Assembly: GCF_003816055.1 (NCBI RefSeq)
Contig: NZ_CP033906.1
Span: forward strand, 1 to 64,000
Direction of reading: 5' to 3'
Source of the DNA: Bacillus sp. FJAT-42376
GTDB taxonomy: Bacteria; Bacillota; Bacilli; Bacillales; Bacillaceae
Length of the DNA: 64,000 nucleotides
Part shown: piece after piece, positions 18,556 through 26,416 of the stretch
Layout of the letters: each line of letters begins with the position of its first letter
Position numbering within the stretch: the stretch's first letter is position 1
The notes under the pieces: model-generated
Database searches by the model: none
The model's input: only the letters and a program-made list of their open reading frames with translations
What the model was told of the DNA's origin: nothing
Translations under genes and position numbers: made by a program

Positions 18556-18807
18556 TTTGCACTGGCCTTGGTTTGCTTTGCACTGACCTTCGTTTGGTTT
18601 GCACCGGCCTTCGTTTGCTTTGCACCGGCCTTCGTTTGCTTTGCACCGGCCTTCGTTTGGTTTGCAACGGCCTTTGTTTGCTTTGCACTGACCTTCGTTT
18701 GGTTTGCGCCGGCATTCGTTTGGTTTGCGCTGACCTTCGTTTGGTTTGCGCCGGCATTCGTTTGCTTTGCACCGGTCTTCGTTTGGTTTGCACTGACCCT
18801 CTCTCCT
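18556..18807. repeat. Exact 21-bp tandem array, 12 units
   Basis: TTTGC recurs at 18556, 18577, 18598 and so on to 18787, twelve times with every step exactly 21 bp. The unit is close to TTTGCACCGGCCTTCGTTTG plus one base, with a few positions alternating between two bases. Because 21 is a multiple of three, open frames run across it on both strands (heptapeptides such as AKQTKAG on the minus strand), but these have no ribosome site and I do not call them genes. Confidence 0.95.
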
Positions 18808-19039
18808 TTAAAGCAGCGGGGGTCAGAGGGAAGGTTGCTTTCTCTCATGACAATGGCAGGGTTGGGGCAGATGGGGACGGAGGTTTAGTGCTTTATCAGA
18901 GTGGGGGTCAGTGCATTGCACTGACCCTCACTGCGCTAAAGGAACGGGGGCCAGAGGACGAAAGCAGCAATGTGTTGATATCATTGGACCAATATAAGGC
19001 AGGGACGGAGGTTTAGTCCTTTACCAGGGCGGGGGTCAG
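18788..19039. repeat. Two tandem copies of a 126-bp element
   Basis: Copies at about 18788-18912 and 18914-19039. Each begins with CACTGACCC, contains GGGGGTCAGAGG or a near form and GGGACGGAGGTTTAG, and ends with GGGTCAGTG, so each has 9-bp inverted ends. The junction forms a near-perfect palindrome around 18905-18924. The first copy overlaps the last unit of the 21-bp array. Confidence 0.75.
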
Positions 19040-19045
19040 TGTAAA

Positions 19046-19085
19046 CAAACAAAACAAAACAAAACAAAACAAAACAAAACAAAAC
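19046..19085. repeat. AAAAC microsatellite
   Basis: About eight units of AAAAC with one short first unit. Confidence 0.95.
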
Positions 19086-19137
19086 CAGCCGCCACAAAAA
19101 ACCCGATATCCCATTTCCCACCCAGCACACCCAATCA

Positions 19138-19165
19138 TTGCAAAATACCCAAATTTGAATATAAT
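19138..19165 (+). promoter_or_regulatory. Candidate sigma-A promoter of the MFS gene
   Basis: TTGCAA (19138-19143), 16 bp, TATAAT (19160-19165), about 40 bases before the start codon. Confidence 0.55.
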
Positions 19166-19206
19166 AATTTTAGCAGTTATTTTTTTTATCGGAGGGAGAA
19201 GCCGTA

Positions 19207-20727
19207 ATGGTGACATCTGAAAAACATACTCGGTTTATTGTGGCTGGTTTGCTACTTGGGATTTTTATGGCGGCGATGGATAATACCATTGTTGCGACGG
19301 CGATGGGGAAGATTATTTCGGATTTGGGCGGGCTGGATATTTTTGTTTGGGTGACGTCCGCTTATATGGTGACGGTTATGGCCGGGATGCCGATTTTCGG
19401 GAAGCTTTCGGATATGTACGGCCGTAAACGGTTTTTTGTTTTTGGTTTGGCGGTTTTTATTTTGGGTTCTGCTTTGTGCGGGATTGCTCAGAATATTGTG
19501 CAGCTTAGTATTTTCAGGGCGATTCAGGGGGTTGGGGGCGGTGCGCTTCTGCCGATTGCCTTTACGATTGTGTTTGATATTTTTCCACCTGAAAAGCGCG
19601 GGAAGATGACGGGGCTTTTAGGGGCTGTGTTTGGTTCGGCGAGTGTGTTCGGTCCGCTTTTGGGGGCTTATATTACCGAGTATATTAGCTGGCATTGGGT
19701 GTTTTATGTGAATGTGCCGATTGGCATTTTGTCTTTGTTCTTCATTATTCGCTTTTATAAAGAGTCTCAGAGCCACAGGAAGCAAAAAATTGATTGGACG
19801 GGGGCGGCGACGCTTGTTGTGTCGGTGGTGAGTCTGATGTTTGCACTTGAGCTCGGCGGGAAGCAGTATGCCTGGGATTCTGTGCAGATTTTAGGGCTGT
19901 TCGGGATTTTTGTTGTGGCACTCGCGGTCTTCTTTTATGTGGAAAAGCGTGCGGAAGAGCCGATTATTTCGTTTTGGATGTTTAAGCGGAGGCTGTTTGC
20001 TGCATCCCAGATTCTCGCTTTTCTTTATGGCGGGACGTTTATTATTTTGACTGTGTTTATTCCGGTTTTCGTTCAGGCCGTTTACGGCGGATCGGCGACG
20101 AATGCAGGGCTTATTTTGACGCCGATGATGCTCGGATCGGTTGCGGGAAGTGCGATTGGCGGTATTTTCCTCACGAAAACGAGTTTCCGAAATTTGATGA
20201 TTGTTTCTATTTTTTCTTTTGGAATTGGGATGTTTTTGCTCGGTACGATGGAGCCGGATACGGCGCGCTGGATGCTGACGATCTTTATGATTTTGACGGG
20301 TTTTGGGGTCGGATTCAGCTTTTCGCTGCTGCCGACATCGTCTACTCATAAGCTGGATCCGCAATTCAGGGGTTCGGCGAACTCCACAAACTCGTTTGCC
20401 CGTTCTCTTGGGATGACGCTTGGTGTGACGATATTCGGGACGATTCAGAGCAATACGTTTACGAGTGAACTGAAAAAAGGATTTGAAGGAATGGGCGGCG
20501 GCGGATTTTCCGGGGATCCAAGCTCTGTGTTCCAGGCTGGAGCACGCGACAGTATTCCGCCGCAGATTTTGAATAAAATTGTGGAGGCAATGTCGTCTTC
20601 CATTACCTATGCTTTCACGCTGGCGCTGATTCCGATTGCGATTGCCGTTATTGCCGTATTTTTGATGGGGAATGAACGGGTTGAGGTTCCCTCTGTTGCA
20701 AAGGAAAAGAAAGCTGCAGCACAATAA
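19207..20727 (+). CDS. DHA2-type MFS multidrug exporter
   Basis: Proton-driven drug efflux pump of the 14-helix EmrB/QacA class, 506 residues, cytoplasmic membrane. Visible marks are DNTIVATAMGKI in helix 1, the loop motif GKLSDMYGRKRFF between helices 2 and 3, and the antiporter motif region GSASVFGPLLGAYITEY in helix 5. A ribosome site GGAGGGAG precedes the ATG. A hairpin separates it from the padR gene behind it, and that regulator probably controls both. Codons ending in T or G are more frequent than in the flanking sporulation genes, which may reflect separate origin. The drug range cannot be read from sequence. Confidence 0.93.
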   Translation: MVTSEKHTRFIVAGLLLGIFMAAMDNTIVATAMGKIISDLGGLDIFVWVTSAYMVTVMAGMPIFGKLSDMYGRKRFFVFGLAVFILGSALCGIAQNIVQLSIFRAIQGVGGGALLPIAFTIVFDIFPPEKRGKMTGLLGAVFGSASVFGPLLGAYITEYISWHWVFYVNVPIGILSLFFIIRFYKESQSHRKQKIDWTGAATLVVSVVSLMFALELGGKQYAWDSVQILGLFGIFVVALAVFFYVEKRAEEPIISFWMFKRRLFAASQILAFLYGGTFIILTVFIPVFVQAVYGGSATNAGLILTPMMLGSVAGSAIGGIFLTKTSFRNLMIVSIFSFGIGMFLLGTMEPDTARWMLTIFMILTGFGVGFSFSLLPTSSTHKLDPQFRGSANSTNSFARSLGMTLGVTIFGTIQSNTFTSELKKGFEGMGGGGFSGDPSSVFQAGARDSIPPQILNKIVEAMSSSITYAFTLALIPIAIAVIAVFLMGNERVEVPSVAKEKKAAAQ

Positions 20728-20731
20728 ATAG

Positions 20732-20757
20732 GAAGCACGAGTTTTACTTCGTGCTTC
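20732..20757 (+). terminator. Hairpin between MFS and padR genes
   Basis: Stem GAAGCACGA/TCGTGCTTC with a short loop, followed by TTC and no long T-run. It may only partly stop transcription into padR. Confidence 0.6.
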
Positions 20758-20782
20758 TTCGCAATTGAGGTGGCCTTACAGA

Positions 20783-21370
20783 ATGAGTGTTAAATTAGTG
20801 ATTTTGGGATTGCTGCTGGAGGGGGATAAGCATCCTTACGAAATTCAGCAAATTATTAATGAACGGCAGATGAAGCATTATATCAAGCTTGCGAGCGGTT
20901 CGCTGTATTATGCTTTTGAAACGTTAGAGAAGGATGGATTTGTCAGAGTGGTTGATGTGATCAGCGATACGAACCGCCCTGAGAAGACAATTTATTCGAT
21001 CACGGATTCGGGGAAGCAGGAATTCGAAGAGCTGTACTTTCAGCAGCTGCTGAAAAAAGAGCATATGGACCGTCCAATTTATGCGGCCCTTTCGTTTACG
21101 TCTTATATAGACCAGGAAAAACTGCTCGGTGCACTGTCAAAGAAAATAGACGAAACTGATGCGTACCTGGCCAAGATGAAAAGGCTCTATCAAATAAAAA
21201 AAACCGATCATACCATTGCCCATCTATCCATCATCATGCGGGTTATTATGCATTTAAAAATGGAGTTAGCCTGGTTTCGGAATTTGCATCAGGCGGCTGA
21301 AGAAGGGCGATTAACAGAGACGGACGAAACGTATTTTGAGCGGATTGAATCGCTCTTGGATGACGTGTAA
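20783..21370 (+). CDS. PadR family transcriptional regulator
   Basis: A 195-residue repressor of the PadR family with N-terminal winged helix (LVILGLLLEGDKHPYEIQQI, then LASGSLYYAFETLEKDGFV) and a C-terminal helical dimerisation part (about 100-190). The ATG at 20783 is chosen over the in-frame TTG upstream because GAGGTGG lies between them. It directly follows the MFS exporter gene, so it most likely senses the exported compounds and represses the exporter, as LmrA- and PadR-type regulators do. Its operator was not identified. Confidence 0.9.
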   Translation: MSVKLVILGLLLEGDKHPYEIQQIINERQMKHYIKLASGSLYYAFETLEKDGFVRVVDVISDTNRPEKTIYSITDSGKQEFEELYFQQLLKKEHMDRPIYAALSFTSYIDQEKLLGALSKKIDETDAYLAKMKRLYQIKKTDHTIAHLSIIMRVIMHLKMELAWFRNLHQAAEEGRLTETDETYFERIESLLDDV

Positions 21371-21402
21371 AAAAAAGAAGCAGCTGCCTGCTTCTTTTTT
21401 TT
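21371..21402. terminator. Bidirectional terminator
   Basis: GAAGCAG/CTGCTTC hairpin flanked by A-run on one side and T-run on the other, between the convergent padR and 21401-21805 genes. Confidence 0.9.
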
Positions 21403-21805
21403 AGCATATATTCTCCACTTCTCCGCCGGGAAGCGAGATGAAGGAAAAGTCATTGTCTCCGTACAGCTCCCAGCCTTCGAAGGCGGCACTGTTGTGAAAG
21501 ATGTCCAAGACGGCTTCGTTGTCGGTTGTAATTCTTAAGATATCGGCTTCTTTCCACCAGCATATGCTGTGGATTTCATGGCCGGCCAGAAGTTCGTTCA
21601 GTTTGTCCAAATAGTCTCCGGATGTGTCTGCGGTTTGGAAATCAGTTTGGCCGACGATGATGCGGCCGTCTTTTTTTAGGCGCCACGGGCATTCTATGAC
21701 GAGACCGCCGTTCGAAAAATGCAGGATTAAAGGAAGGGGCTTCCCGTTTTCAAGCTTGGTTATGGTTTGTCCTTTAAAATAAGGAAAATCAAGGCTTTCG
21801 TTCAT
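21401..21805 (-). CDS. Hypothetical protein under TetR operator
   Basis: A 134-residue soluble protein that I do not recognise with confidence. It starts MNESLDFPYFKGQTITKLE, contains alternating beta-type stretches (LILHFSNGGLVIECPWRL, IIVGQTDF) and ends acidic. The layout is loosely like small DUF6188-type proteins, a weak guess. The ATG at 21805 has GGAGGAG close ahead; longer frames lack a site. A palindrome at 21843-21858 upstream matches the one in front of the neighbouring tetR gene, so both are probably controlled by that regulator. Confidence 0.65.
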   Translation of the reverse strand: MNESLDFPYFKGQTITKLENGKPLPLILHFSNGGLVIECPWRLKKDGRIIVGQTDFQTADTSGDYLDKLNELLAGHEIHSICWWKEADILRITTDNEAVLDIFHNSAAFEGWELYGDNDFSFISLPGGEVENIC

Positions 21806-21842
21806 GGTCTCTCCTCCGTTTGGCGTCATCCTGTTCTTTCTC

Positions 21843-21858
21843 CTTATCAATCGATAAG
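21843..21858. promoter_or_regulatory. TetR operator copy 1
   Basis: CTTATC-N4-GATAAG, between the tetR stop codon and the start of the unknown gene at 21805. The half-sites and spacing equal those of the copy at 22500-22515. Confidence 0.65.
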
Positions 21859-21877
21859 TAATATGCAAAATAAATCT

Positions 21878-22477
21878 TTAGTTTTTTGAGGATAATCCGT
21901 GCAGAATGACTTCTGTATATAATTTAGCCCGGTGATCAAGGGGCATTTTTTCCGGCAGCGGGTGGCTAAGCATGCTCATCAGCATATGGGTATACGAGGA
22001 TGGATCGGTGTCCAGCCTTTCCGGGTCTTTGACGGTACCTTCGATTGCTGCCCGTTCAAATATCGATGAAATCGGAAGCTGGTAGGCAGCACTCCAGCTT
22101 TGATGGATCATCCGCTGGTCGTCAGGCGTCATCTCGTATTCGATGTCATGAAACATTTGGCTCAGCTTCTTCGGCTGATGCATTAAAATGTAGCGGATGA
22201 CGCGGAATAGAGAGTCTTCGAGTTCCGGATGACGTTTAATGATCCGCTCGAGCCCCATTTGCATTTCGTATAGGTAGTTCTTTACGACTTCCATGTAGAG
22301 GCTTTTTTTATTGGGGAAATGATGATAAAGGGCTGGCTGAGTAAGGCCGCATGTGTCCGCAATTTTGCGGGTGGAGATGGCGCGGTACCCGAATTCCATG
22401 AATAAACCTTCCGCTGCCTTGATAATGTTTCTCCGTGTGTCCCCTATATCGGCTGCGGCATTTTGTTTGGGTGCCAT
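21878..22477 (-). CDS. TetR family transcriptional regulator
   Basis: A 199-residue repressor with the TetR N-terminal helix-turn-helix: IIKAAEGLFMEFGYRAIST, then IADTCGLTQPALYHHFPNK. The C-terminal ligand part is all-helical and not diagnostic. The ATG at 22477 is preferred; the alternative at 22507 lies inside the perfect palindrome at 22500-22515, which must be the operator. The same half-sites recur before the downstream gene. Next to it on the other side is mbl, separated by a terminator. Confidence 0.9.
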   Translation of the reverse strand: MAPKQNAAADIGDTRRNIIKAAEGLFMEFGYRAISTRKIADTCGLTQPALYHHFPNKKSLYMEVVKNYLYEMQMGLERIIKRHPELEDSLFRVIRYILMHQPKKLSQMFHDIEYEMTPDDQRMIHQSWSAAYQLPISSIFERAAIEGTVKDPERLDTDPSSYTHMLMSMLSHPLPEKMPLDHRAKLYTEVILHGLSSKN

Positions 22478-22499
22478 TTCTTTGCCTTCCCTTCTGCTG

Positions 22500-22515
22500 C
22501 TTATCATATGATAAG
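22500..22515. promoter_or_regulatory. TetR operator copy 2
   Basis: Perfect 16-bp palindrome CTTATCATATGATAAG just ahead of the tetR start, suited to autorepression. Confidence 0.7.
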
Positions 22516-22557
22516 ATTGTAAGCCTTTGTTTTACCCGGTGTCAACCGCTATCCAAA

Positions 22558-22592
22558 AAATGGCTTGATTCTGTAATTGAATCAAGCCATTT
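22558..22592. terminator. Terminator of mbl
   Basis: Fourteen-base perfect inverted repeat (22558-22571 with 22579-22592) three bases behind the mbl stop, followed on the minus strand by TTTTT. Confidence 0.88.
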
Positions 22593-22595
22593 CGT

Positions 22596-23597
22596 TTAGA
22601 TTAATTTTCTTTTTGCGAGACGGTCGACGTTGTCGAGCATAATGCCTGTTCCAATCGCTACACAGTCCATTGGGCTGTCAGCCACGAGCACGGGCACCTT
22701 CAATTCTTCAGCCATCAGCTGATCCATTCCATTGAGCAGGGCTCCGCCGCCTGTGAGGATGATTCCGCGGTCAATAATGTCTGCGGACAGCTCGGGAGGG
22801 GTGCGCTCGAGGACGCCTTTTGCCGCTTGTACGATGACCGAGACCGATTCTTTAAGGGCCTGTTCAATTTCTTTGGATGTGACTGTAATCGTTCTTGGCA
22901 AACCGCTTACCATGTCTCGGCCGCGGATTGCAATTTCTTCCTGACGTGCGCCTGGGAATACCGTTGCCACTTTAATCTTAATATCTTCAGCCGTACGTTC
23001 TCCGATCAGAAGCTTGTACTCCCGTTTAATATGATTGAGGATTTCACTGTCGAACTTGTCCCCCGCCATTTTAATGGAAGAGGCGGTGACAATATCGCCC
23101 ATGGAAAGCACAGCAATATCCGTCGTTCCACCGCCTATATCCACAACCATATTTCCGCTTGGCTGGAAGATATCCATGCCGGCCCCGATAGCGGCCACTT
23201 TCGGCTCTTCTTCCAGGAAAACATTTTTCCCACCGCTTTTTTCAGCTGCTTCCTTAATCGCTTTCTGTTCAACAGATGTGATGTTTGTCGGGCAGCAGAT
23301 CAGCATGCGCGGCTTGGAAAAGATGCCTTTTACATTGAGCTTATTGATGAAGTGCTTCAGCATCGCTTCAGTCACTTCGAAATCTGCGATGACTCCATCT
23401 TTTAACGGACGGATGGCAACGATGTTCCCAGGCGTACGTCCAACCATTCTTCTTGCTTCTTCTCCTACTGCCAGCACCTTGCCGGTATTGCGGTCCATTG
23501 CGACGACGGAAGGCTCGTTCAGAACGATTCCTTTCCCTTTAACATGTATCAGTACATTGGCTGTACCGAGGTCAATTCCTATGTCCCTTGCAAACAT
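22596..23597 (-). CDS. mbl: Cell-shape actin homologue Mbl
   Basis: MreB-family actin-like ATPase that moves along the membrane and directs insertion of side-wall peptidoglycan. The 333 residues show the phosphate loops (DIGIDLGTANVLIHVKGKGI, VVDIGGGTTDIAVLSMGD) and the adenosine motif GIILTGGGALLNGMD. MreB, MreBH and Mbl are hard to tell apart by eye; the place next to spoIIID and near flhO-flhP identifies it as Mbl. The ATG at 23597 has AAGGAGG ahead; the longer frame has none. Confidence 0.93.
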   Translation of the reverse strand: MFARDIGIDLGTANVLIHVKGKGIVLNEPSVVAMDRNTGKVLAVGEEARRMVGRTPGNIVAIRPLKDGVIADFEVTEAMLKHFINKLNVKGIFSKPRMLICCPTNITSVEQKAIKEAAEKSGGKNVFLEEEPKVAAIGAGMDIFQPSGNMVVDIGGGTTDIAVLSMGDIVTASSIKMAGDKFDSEILNHIKREYKLLIGERTAEDIKIKVATVFPGARQEEIAIRGRDMVSGLPRTITVTSKEIEQALKESVSVIVQAAKGVLERTPPELSADIIDRGIILTGGGALLNGMDQLMAEELKVPVLVADSPMDCVAIGTGIMLDNVDRLAKRKLI

Positions 23598-23747
23598 TCT
23601 TCCGATTTCCTCCTTGCAAATCACGATTCCCGTGTATATCCATAATTGCACCTAATTACATATTGTATCACATAATGCAAATAATAGGTGTTATTTGGTA
23701 AAGAATCTACACATTTTTCAGGGGGTTGGATTTACAAAAAGATTCCG

Positions 23748-24023
23748 TTATTTCACCGTTTCTTCTTGAAGAATGTCTTCCTTGCGGTACTTCAATTTCG
23801 TCGCTTCTCCGCCTCTCAAGTGGCGTATGGATTTATGATAATCCAGAATTTCCTTTACCTCTGCTGCCAGTTCCGGGTTAATTTCAGGCAATCGCTCTGT
23901 CAAATCTTTATGGACAGTACTTTTGGAAACCCCAAACTCTTTCGCGATTACGCGAACTGTTTTTTTAGTCTCCACGATATACTTTCCAATCTTGATAGTA
24001 CGCTCTTTGATGTAATCGTGCAC
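23748..24023 (-). CDS. spoIIID: Sporulation transcription factor SpoIIID
   Basis: Mother-cell DNA-binding protein that switches gene expression between the sigma-E and sigma-K stages. The 91 residues are nearly the B. subtilis sequence at the N-terminus (MHDYIKERTIKIGKYIVET) with the helix-turn-helix IAKEFGVSKSTVHKDLTERL and the basic region RHLRGGEATKLKYRKED. The start codon is GTG with GGGAGG ahead. A short leader frame and a candidate sigma-E promoter lie upstream. Confidence 0.97.
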   Translation of the reverse strand: MHDYIKERTIKIGKYIVETKKTVRVIAKEFGVSKSTVHKDLTERLPEINPELAAEVKEILDYHKSIRHLRGGEATKLKYRKEDILQEETVK

Positions 24024-24076
24024 ACCACTCGACCTCCCTAAAATGGATGTGAGAAGTGTGAAATGAGACCCGCATA

Positions 24077-24151
24077 TTAAGAGACATCAGCTGCTGGGAT
24101 GGAATGTACTCTAAAGATGCTTCCGCTGGTGGATTCACAATAAACAGCCAC
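24077..24151 (-). CDS. usd: usd-like leader peptide upstream of spoIIID
   Basis: A 24-residue frame, GTG start, MAVYCESTSGSIFRVH and end PAADVS, with a strong ribosome site GAGGTGAGG (24155-24163). It ends 53 bases before the spoIIID start. In B. subtilis a small upstream frame named usd is translated and is needed to let ribosomes reach spoIIID mRNA; position and strength fit. Identity with usd is by position, not by sequence comparison. Confidence 0.55.
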   Translation of the reverse strand: MAVYCESTSGSIFRVHSIPAADVS

Positions 24152-24190
24152 GATCCTCACCTCAAACACTCTCTTTGTTAGGTTTGTAAC

Positions 24191-24219
24191 ATTCTATTAG
24201 CTTGGTTGCAGTAATATGC
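24191..24219 (-). promoter_or_regulatory. Candidate sigma-E promoter of usd-spoIIID
   Basis: On the minus strand GCATATT (24213-24219), 14 bp, AATAGAAT (24191-24198). The sigma-E consensus has ATATT and CATACAAT at 13-15 bp. The spacing to the leader frame fits. Confidence 0.5.
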
Positions 24220-24340
24220 TAAAAAGTCAACAGGGACAAGGGATTGCATGAAATTTTCTGTTTGCTGCAAGAGCATATGATAAAGAATATGTGAAAGTTA
24301 TGGGAATTTAGAATCGGATTTTCGTTTTTGGACAGAAAAA

Positions 24341-24365
24341 AGGAGCAGCTTTGAGGGCTGCTCCT
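24341..24365 (-). terminator. Terminator of the oxidoreductase gene
   Basis: Stem AGGAGCAGC/GCTGCTCCT followed on the minus strand by TTTTTTCTG, about 20 bases behind the stop codon. Confidence 0.8.
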
Positions 24366-24387
24366 TCGGGTATGATGGACTTTTATT

Positions 24388-25380
24388 TTAGTTTGAAACT
24401 TCGTCCGCCGGATACACAAGGCCAATCTGACGGCGGGCCAGGTCCATTATCTCCAGGGTGATCAGGGAATTTTCAAACGTATTCACACTGGATTCCGTTT
24501 TTCCTTCACGGATTAAGCGGGCAAATTCTTTCGCTTCATCAAACATGGTGTTCTCTTTTTGTTCCACATTGATGTCTTCTGTTTCCCCGCTGCGGTACTG
24601 GATGCGCACGTTTTCCATCGTGCTGAATTTATCAATAACGATGCTGCCCTCTTCCCCTTGAATTTCAGACGGAATATAGGAGTCTGTAATCTTGGAGAAC
24701 ATGACGACAGCGTCGTGTTCATCATATTGGAACAGGATGCTTCCTTCGCCGTCCACACCGGATTCAAGAAGGTGAGCAGTCGCCTGGATGGAGTTCGGTT
24801 TGCCGAACAGGGCGACCATAGGCGCGATGCAGTAAATGCCGATGTCCATCATGGAGCCGTTCGAGAACTCAGGCTTAAAGGCGTTCAGGATGTTTCCTTC
24901 TTTATACGCATCATAGCGGGATGAGTATTGGCAGTAGCTTGCTACGTAGCGGCGGATTTTTCCGATTTTGTTCAGGTTGCTTTGAATGGATGCGAAGTTT
25001 GGAAGCAGCGTTGTTTTCATTGCTTCCATAAGCAGAACTCCGTTTTCCTGAGCCGCTTCCATCATTCTTTTAAATTCTGCTGCATTCGAGGCTACGGGTT
25101 TTTCGCATAGCACATGCTTTCCATGATTCATGAGAAGAATGGCTTGCTCTGCATGATGGGAATTCGGGCTTGCGATGTAAACGGCTTCGAATTCAGGGCT
25201 TGCGGCAAATTCTTCAAGATTGGTATATGTATGCGGAGCACCGTGCTTTTCTGCAAATTCTGCTGCGCGTTCTTCTGTACGGGAATAAACAGCGGCAAGC
25301 TCCAGATCACCGGTTTGCGCGGCAGCGTCCAGAAATTTTTCTGTTATCCAGTTGGTTCCGATTACTCCGAAACGTATCAT
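24388..25380 (-). CDS. Gfo/Idh/MocA family oxidoreductase
   Basis: NAD(P)-dependent dehydrogenase acting on a sugar or cyclitol, 330 residues. The Rossmann start is RFGVIGTNWITEKFLDAA, the family motif CEKPVASN is present at about residues 92-99, and a second domain of mixed beta sheet follows (FSNGSMMDIGIYCIAP with the usual Asp and Tyr). The ATG at 25380 has AAGGAG ahead. It lies alone between spoIIID and spoIIQ. The family is too broad to name a substrate. Confidence 0.88.
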   Translation of the reverse strand: MIRFGVIGTNWITEKFLDAAAQTGDLELAAVYSRTEERAAEFAEKHGAPHTYTNLEEFAASPEFEAVYIASPNSHHAEQAILLMNHGKHVLCEKPVASNAAEFKRMMEAAQENGVLLMEAMKTTLLPNFASIQSNLNKIGKIRRYVASYCQYSSRYDAYKEGNILNAFKPEFSNGSMMDIGIYCIAPMVALFGKPNSIQATAHLLESGVDGEGSILFQYDEHDAVVMFSKITDSYIPSEIQGEEGSIVIDKFSTMENVRIQYRSGETEDINVEQKENTMFDEAKEFARLIREGKTESSVNTFENSLITLEIMDLARRQIGLVYPADEVSN

Positions 25381-25445
25381 GTATCTCTCTCCTTTGACAT
25401 TGGTCATTCCGAATTCATTTTACCATACCGCGGACCGGAAATAGA

Positions 25446-25481
25446 AAAGCCCGCCTGATACGGGGGTATCAGGCGGGCTTT
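25446..25481 (-). terminator. Terminator of spoIIQ
   Basis: Fifteen-base stem AAAGCCCGCCTGATA/TATCAGGCGGGCTTT behind spoIIQ, ending in TTTCTATTT on the minus strand. Confidence 0.85.
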
Positions 25482-25497
25482 CTTAAAGTGATTCAGA

Positions 25498-26289
25498 TTA
25501 AGCGTTTTTAGAAGGAACGGAAGCTTCAGACTCTTTTGCCTCTTCTTGCTTCGCATCTTTCTTTTCCTGCTGCGGTGCAGCTTCTGTTTCTTTGCTGGCC
25601 GCTGCTTCATCCGAGATGGCAGTAGCAGGCTTTTCAAGAAGGTTTGCAGGGTTTAATGCTTTTCCGTCTTTACGGATTTCAAAGTGAACGTGTACGCCGT
25701 TCTTTTCATCTAATAGATTTTTCCCGGCCTTACCGATTACTGCATGCTGTGCGACTGAGTCGCCTTCTTCCACTGCAACTGATGCAAGAGATTGATAGAC
25801 AGTTGTTACGTTATTTTCATGCTGAATTTCAACTACGTATCCGAGAATCGGATCTTTTACGGCTCTCAAAACAGTTCCGCTGAGAGAAGCTGTCACGTCG
25901 AATTCCTTACCGTCCTTTTGCGCAAGGTCAATTCCTTGGTTAGGACTGTACGTGTTATTATAGGATACGAGTGCCGCTTCTTGTTCTTCTTTGGATGCTT
26001 TGGCGTCATAGAATTTTTTCACGACTTGGACGGATTCTTTGTTCAGTGCAGGCGCTGCGATATTTTCCACCGGCTTTGATACTTCTGCTGCCTCTTTGCC
26101 CTTTTCTGTCTGGGGCTTGCCTGGCTGCTCGCCTACCGGATTCAAATCACGGGATGCCTGGTACCATAGAACACTAGTTAAAATCAAAGCTGCACTGACT
26201 AAATAGATTGCCGGAAATACCCAGCGTTTTCTAAAAAACTGCTGAACCTTTGATTGTTGAGAAGTACGATTTTTTTCTTCCTCTCTCAT
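25498..26289 (-). CDS. spoIIQ: Forespore channel protein SpoIIQ
   Basis: Forespore membrane protein that binds mother-cell SpoIIIAH across the septum during engulfment. The 263 residues have one membrane helix (about residues 22-40) and an M23/LytM domain (about 100-215). As in B. subtilis SpoIIQ, the first zinc-binding His of the LytM HxxxD motif is missing: the segment reads YSPNQGIDLA with Asn in that place, while the HVHFEI motif is kept, so it should be inactive as a peptidase. A Glu/Ala/Lys-rich tail follows. The ATG at 26289 fits the GAGGTG site. The ywnJ and ywnH genes next to it confirm synteny. Confidence 0.93.
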   Translation of the reverse strand: MREEEKNRTSQQSKVQQFFRKRWVFPAIYLVSAALILTSVLWYQASRDLNPVGEQPGKPQTEKGKEAAEVSKPVENIAAPALNKESVQVVKKFYDAKASKEEQEAALVSYNNTYSPNQGIDLAQKDGKEFDVTASLSGTVLRAVKDPILGYVVEIQHENNVTTVYQSLASVAVEEGDSVAQHAVIGKAGKNLLDEKNGVHVHFEIRKDGKALNPANLLEKPATAISDEAAASKETEAAPQQEKKDAKQEEAKESEASVPSKNA

Positions 26290-26416
26290 CTTCATCACCT
26301 CAGCAATCATTCTGAACACAATTCTGAAAATATATACACCGCCCGAAAAAAATTTATAAAACGCTTAGTATGCTCTAGTGTTTTCACATTATGCAAAAGA
26401 AAAGGATGTTTTGTTT

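Noticed and set aside
18537..18888. Repeat proteins on either strand of the 21-bp array
   Set aside because: The open frames follow from the 21-bp unit length; no ribosome sites, no conserved domain, and both strands are equally open.
26298..26337. Sigma-F promoter of spoIIQ from GTATA at 26333-26337
   Set aside because: The -10 match is poor and the start would fall in the ribosome site; the true promoter was not located.
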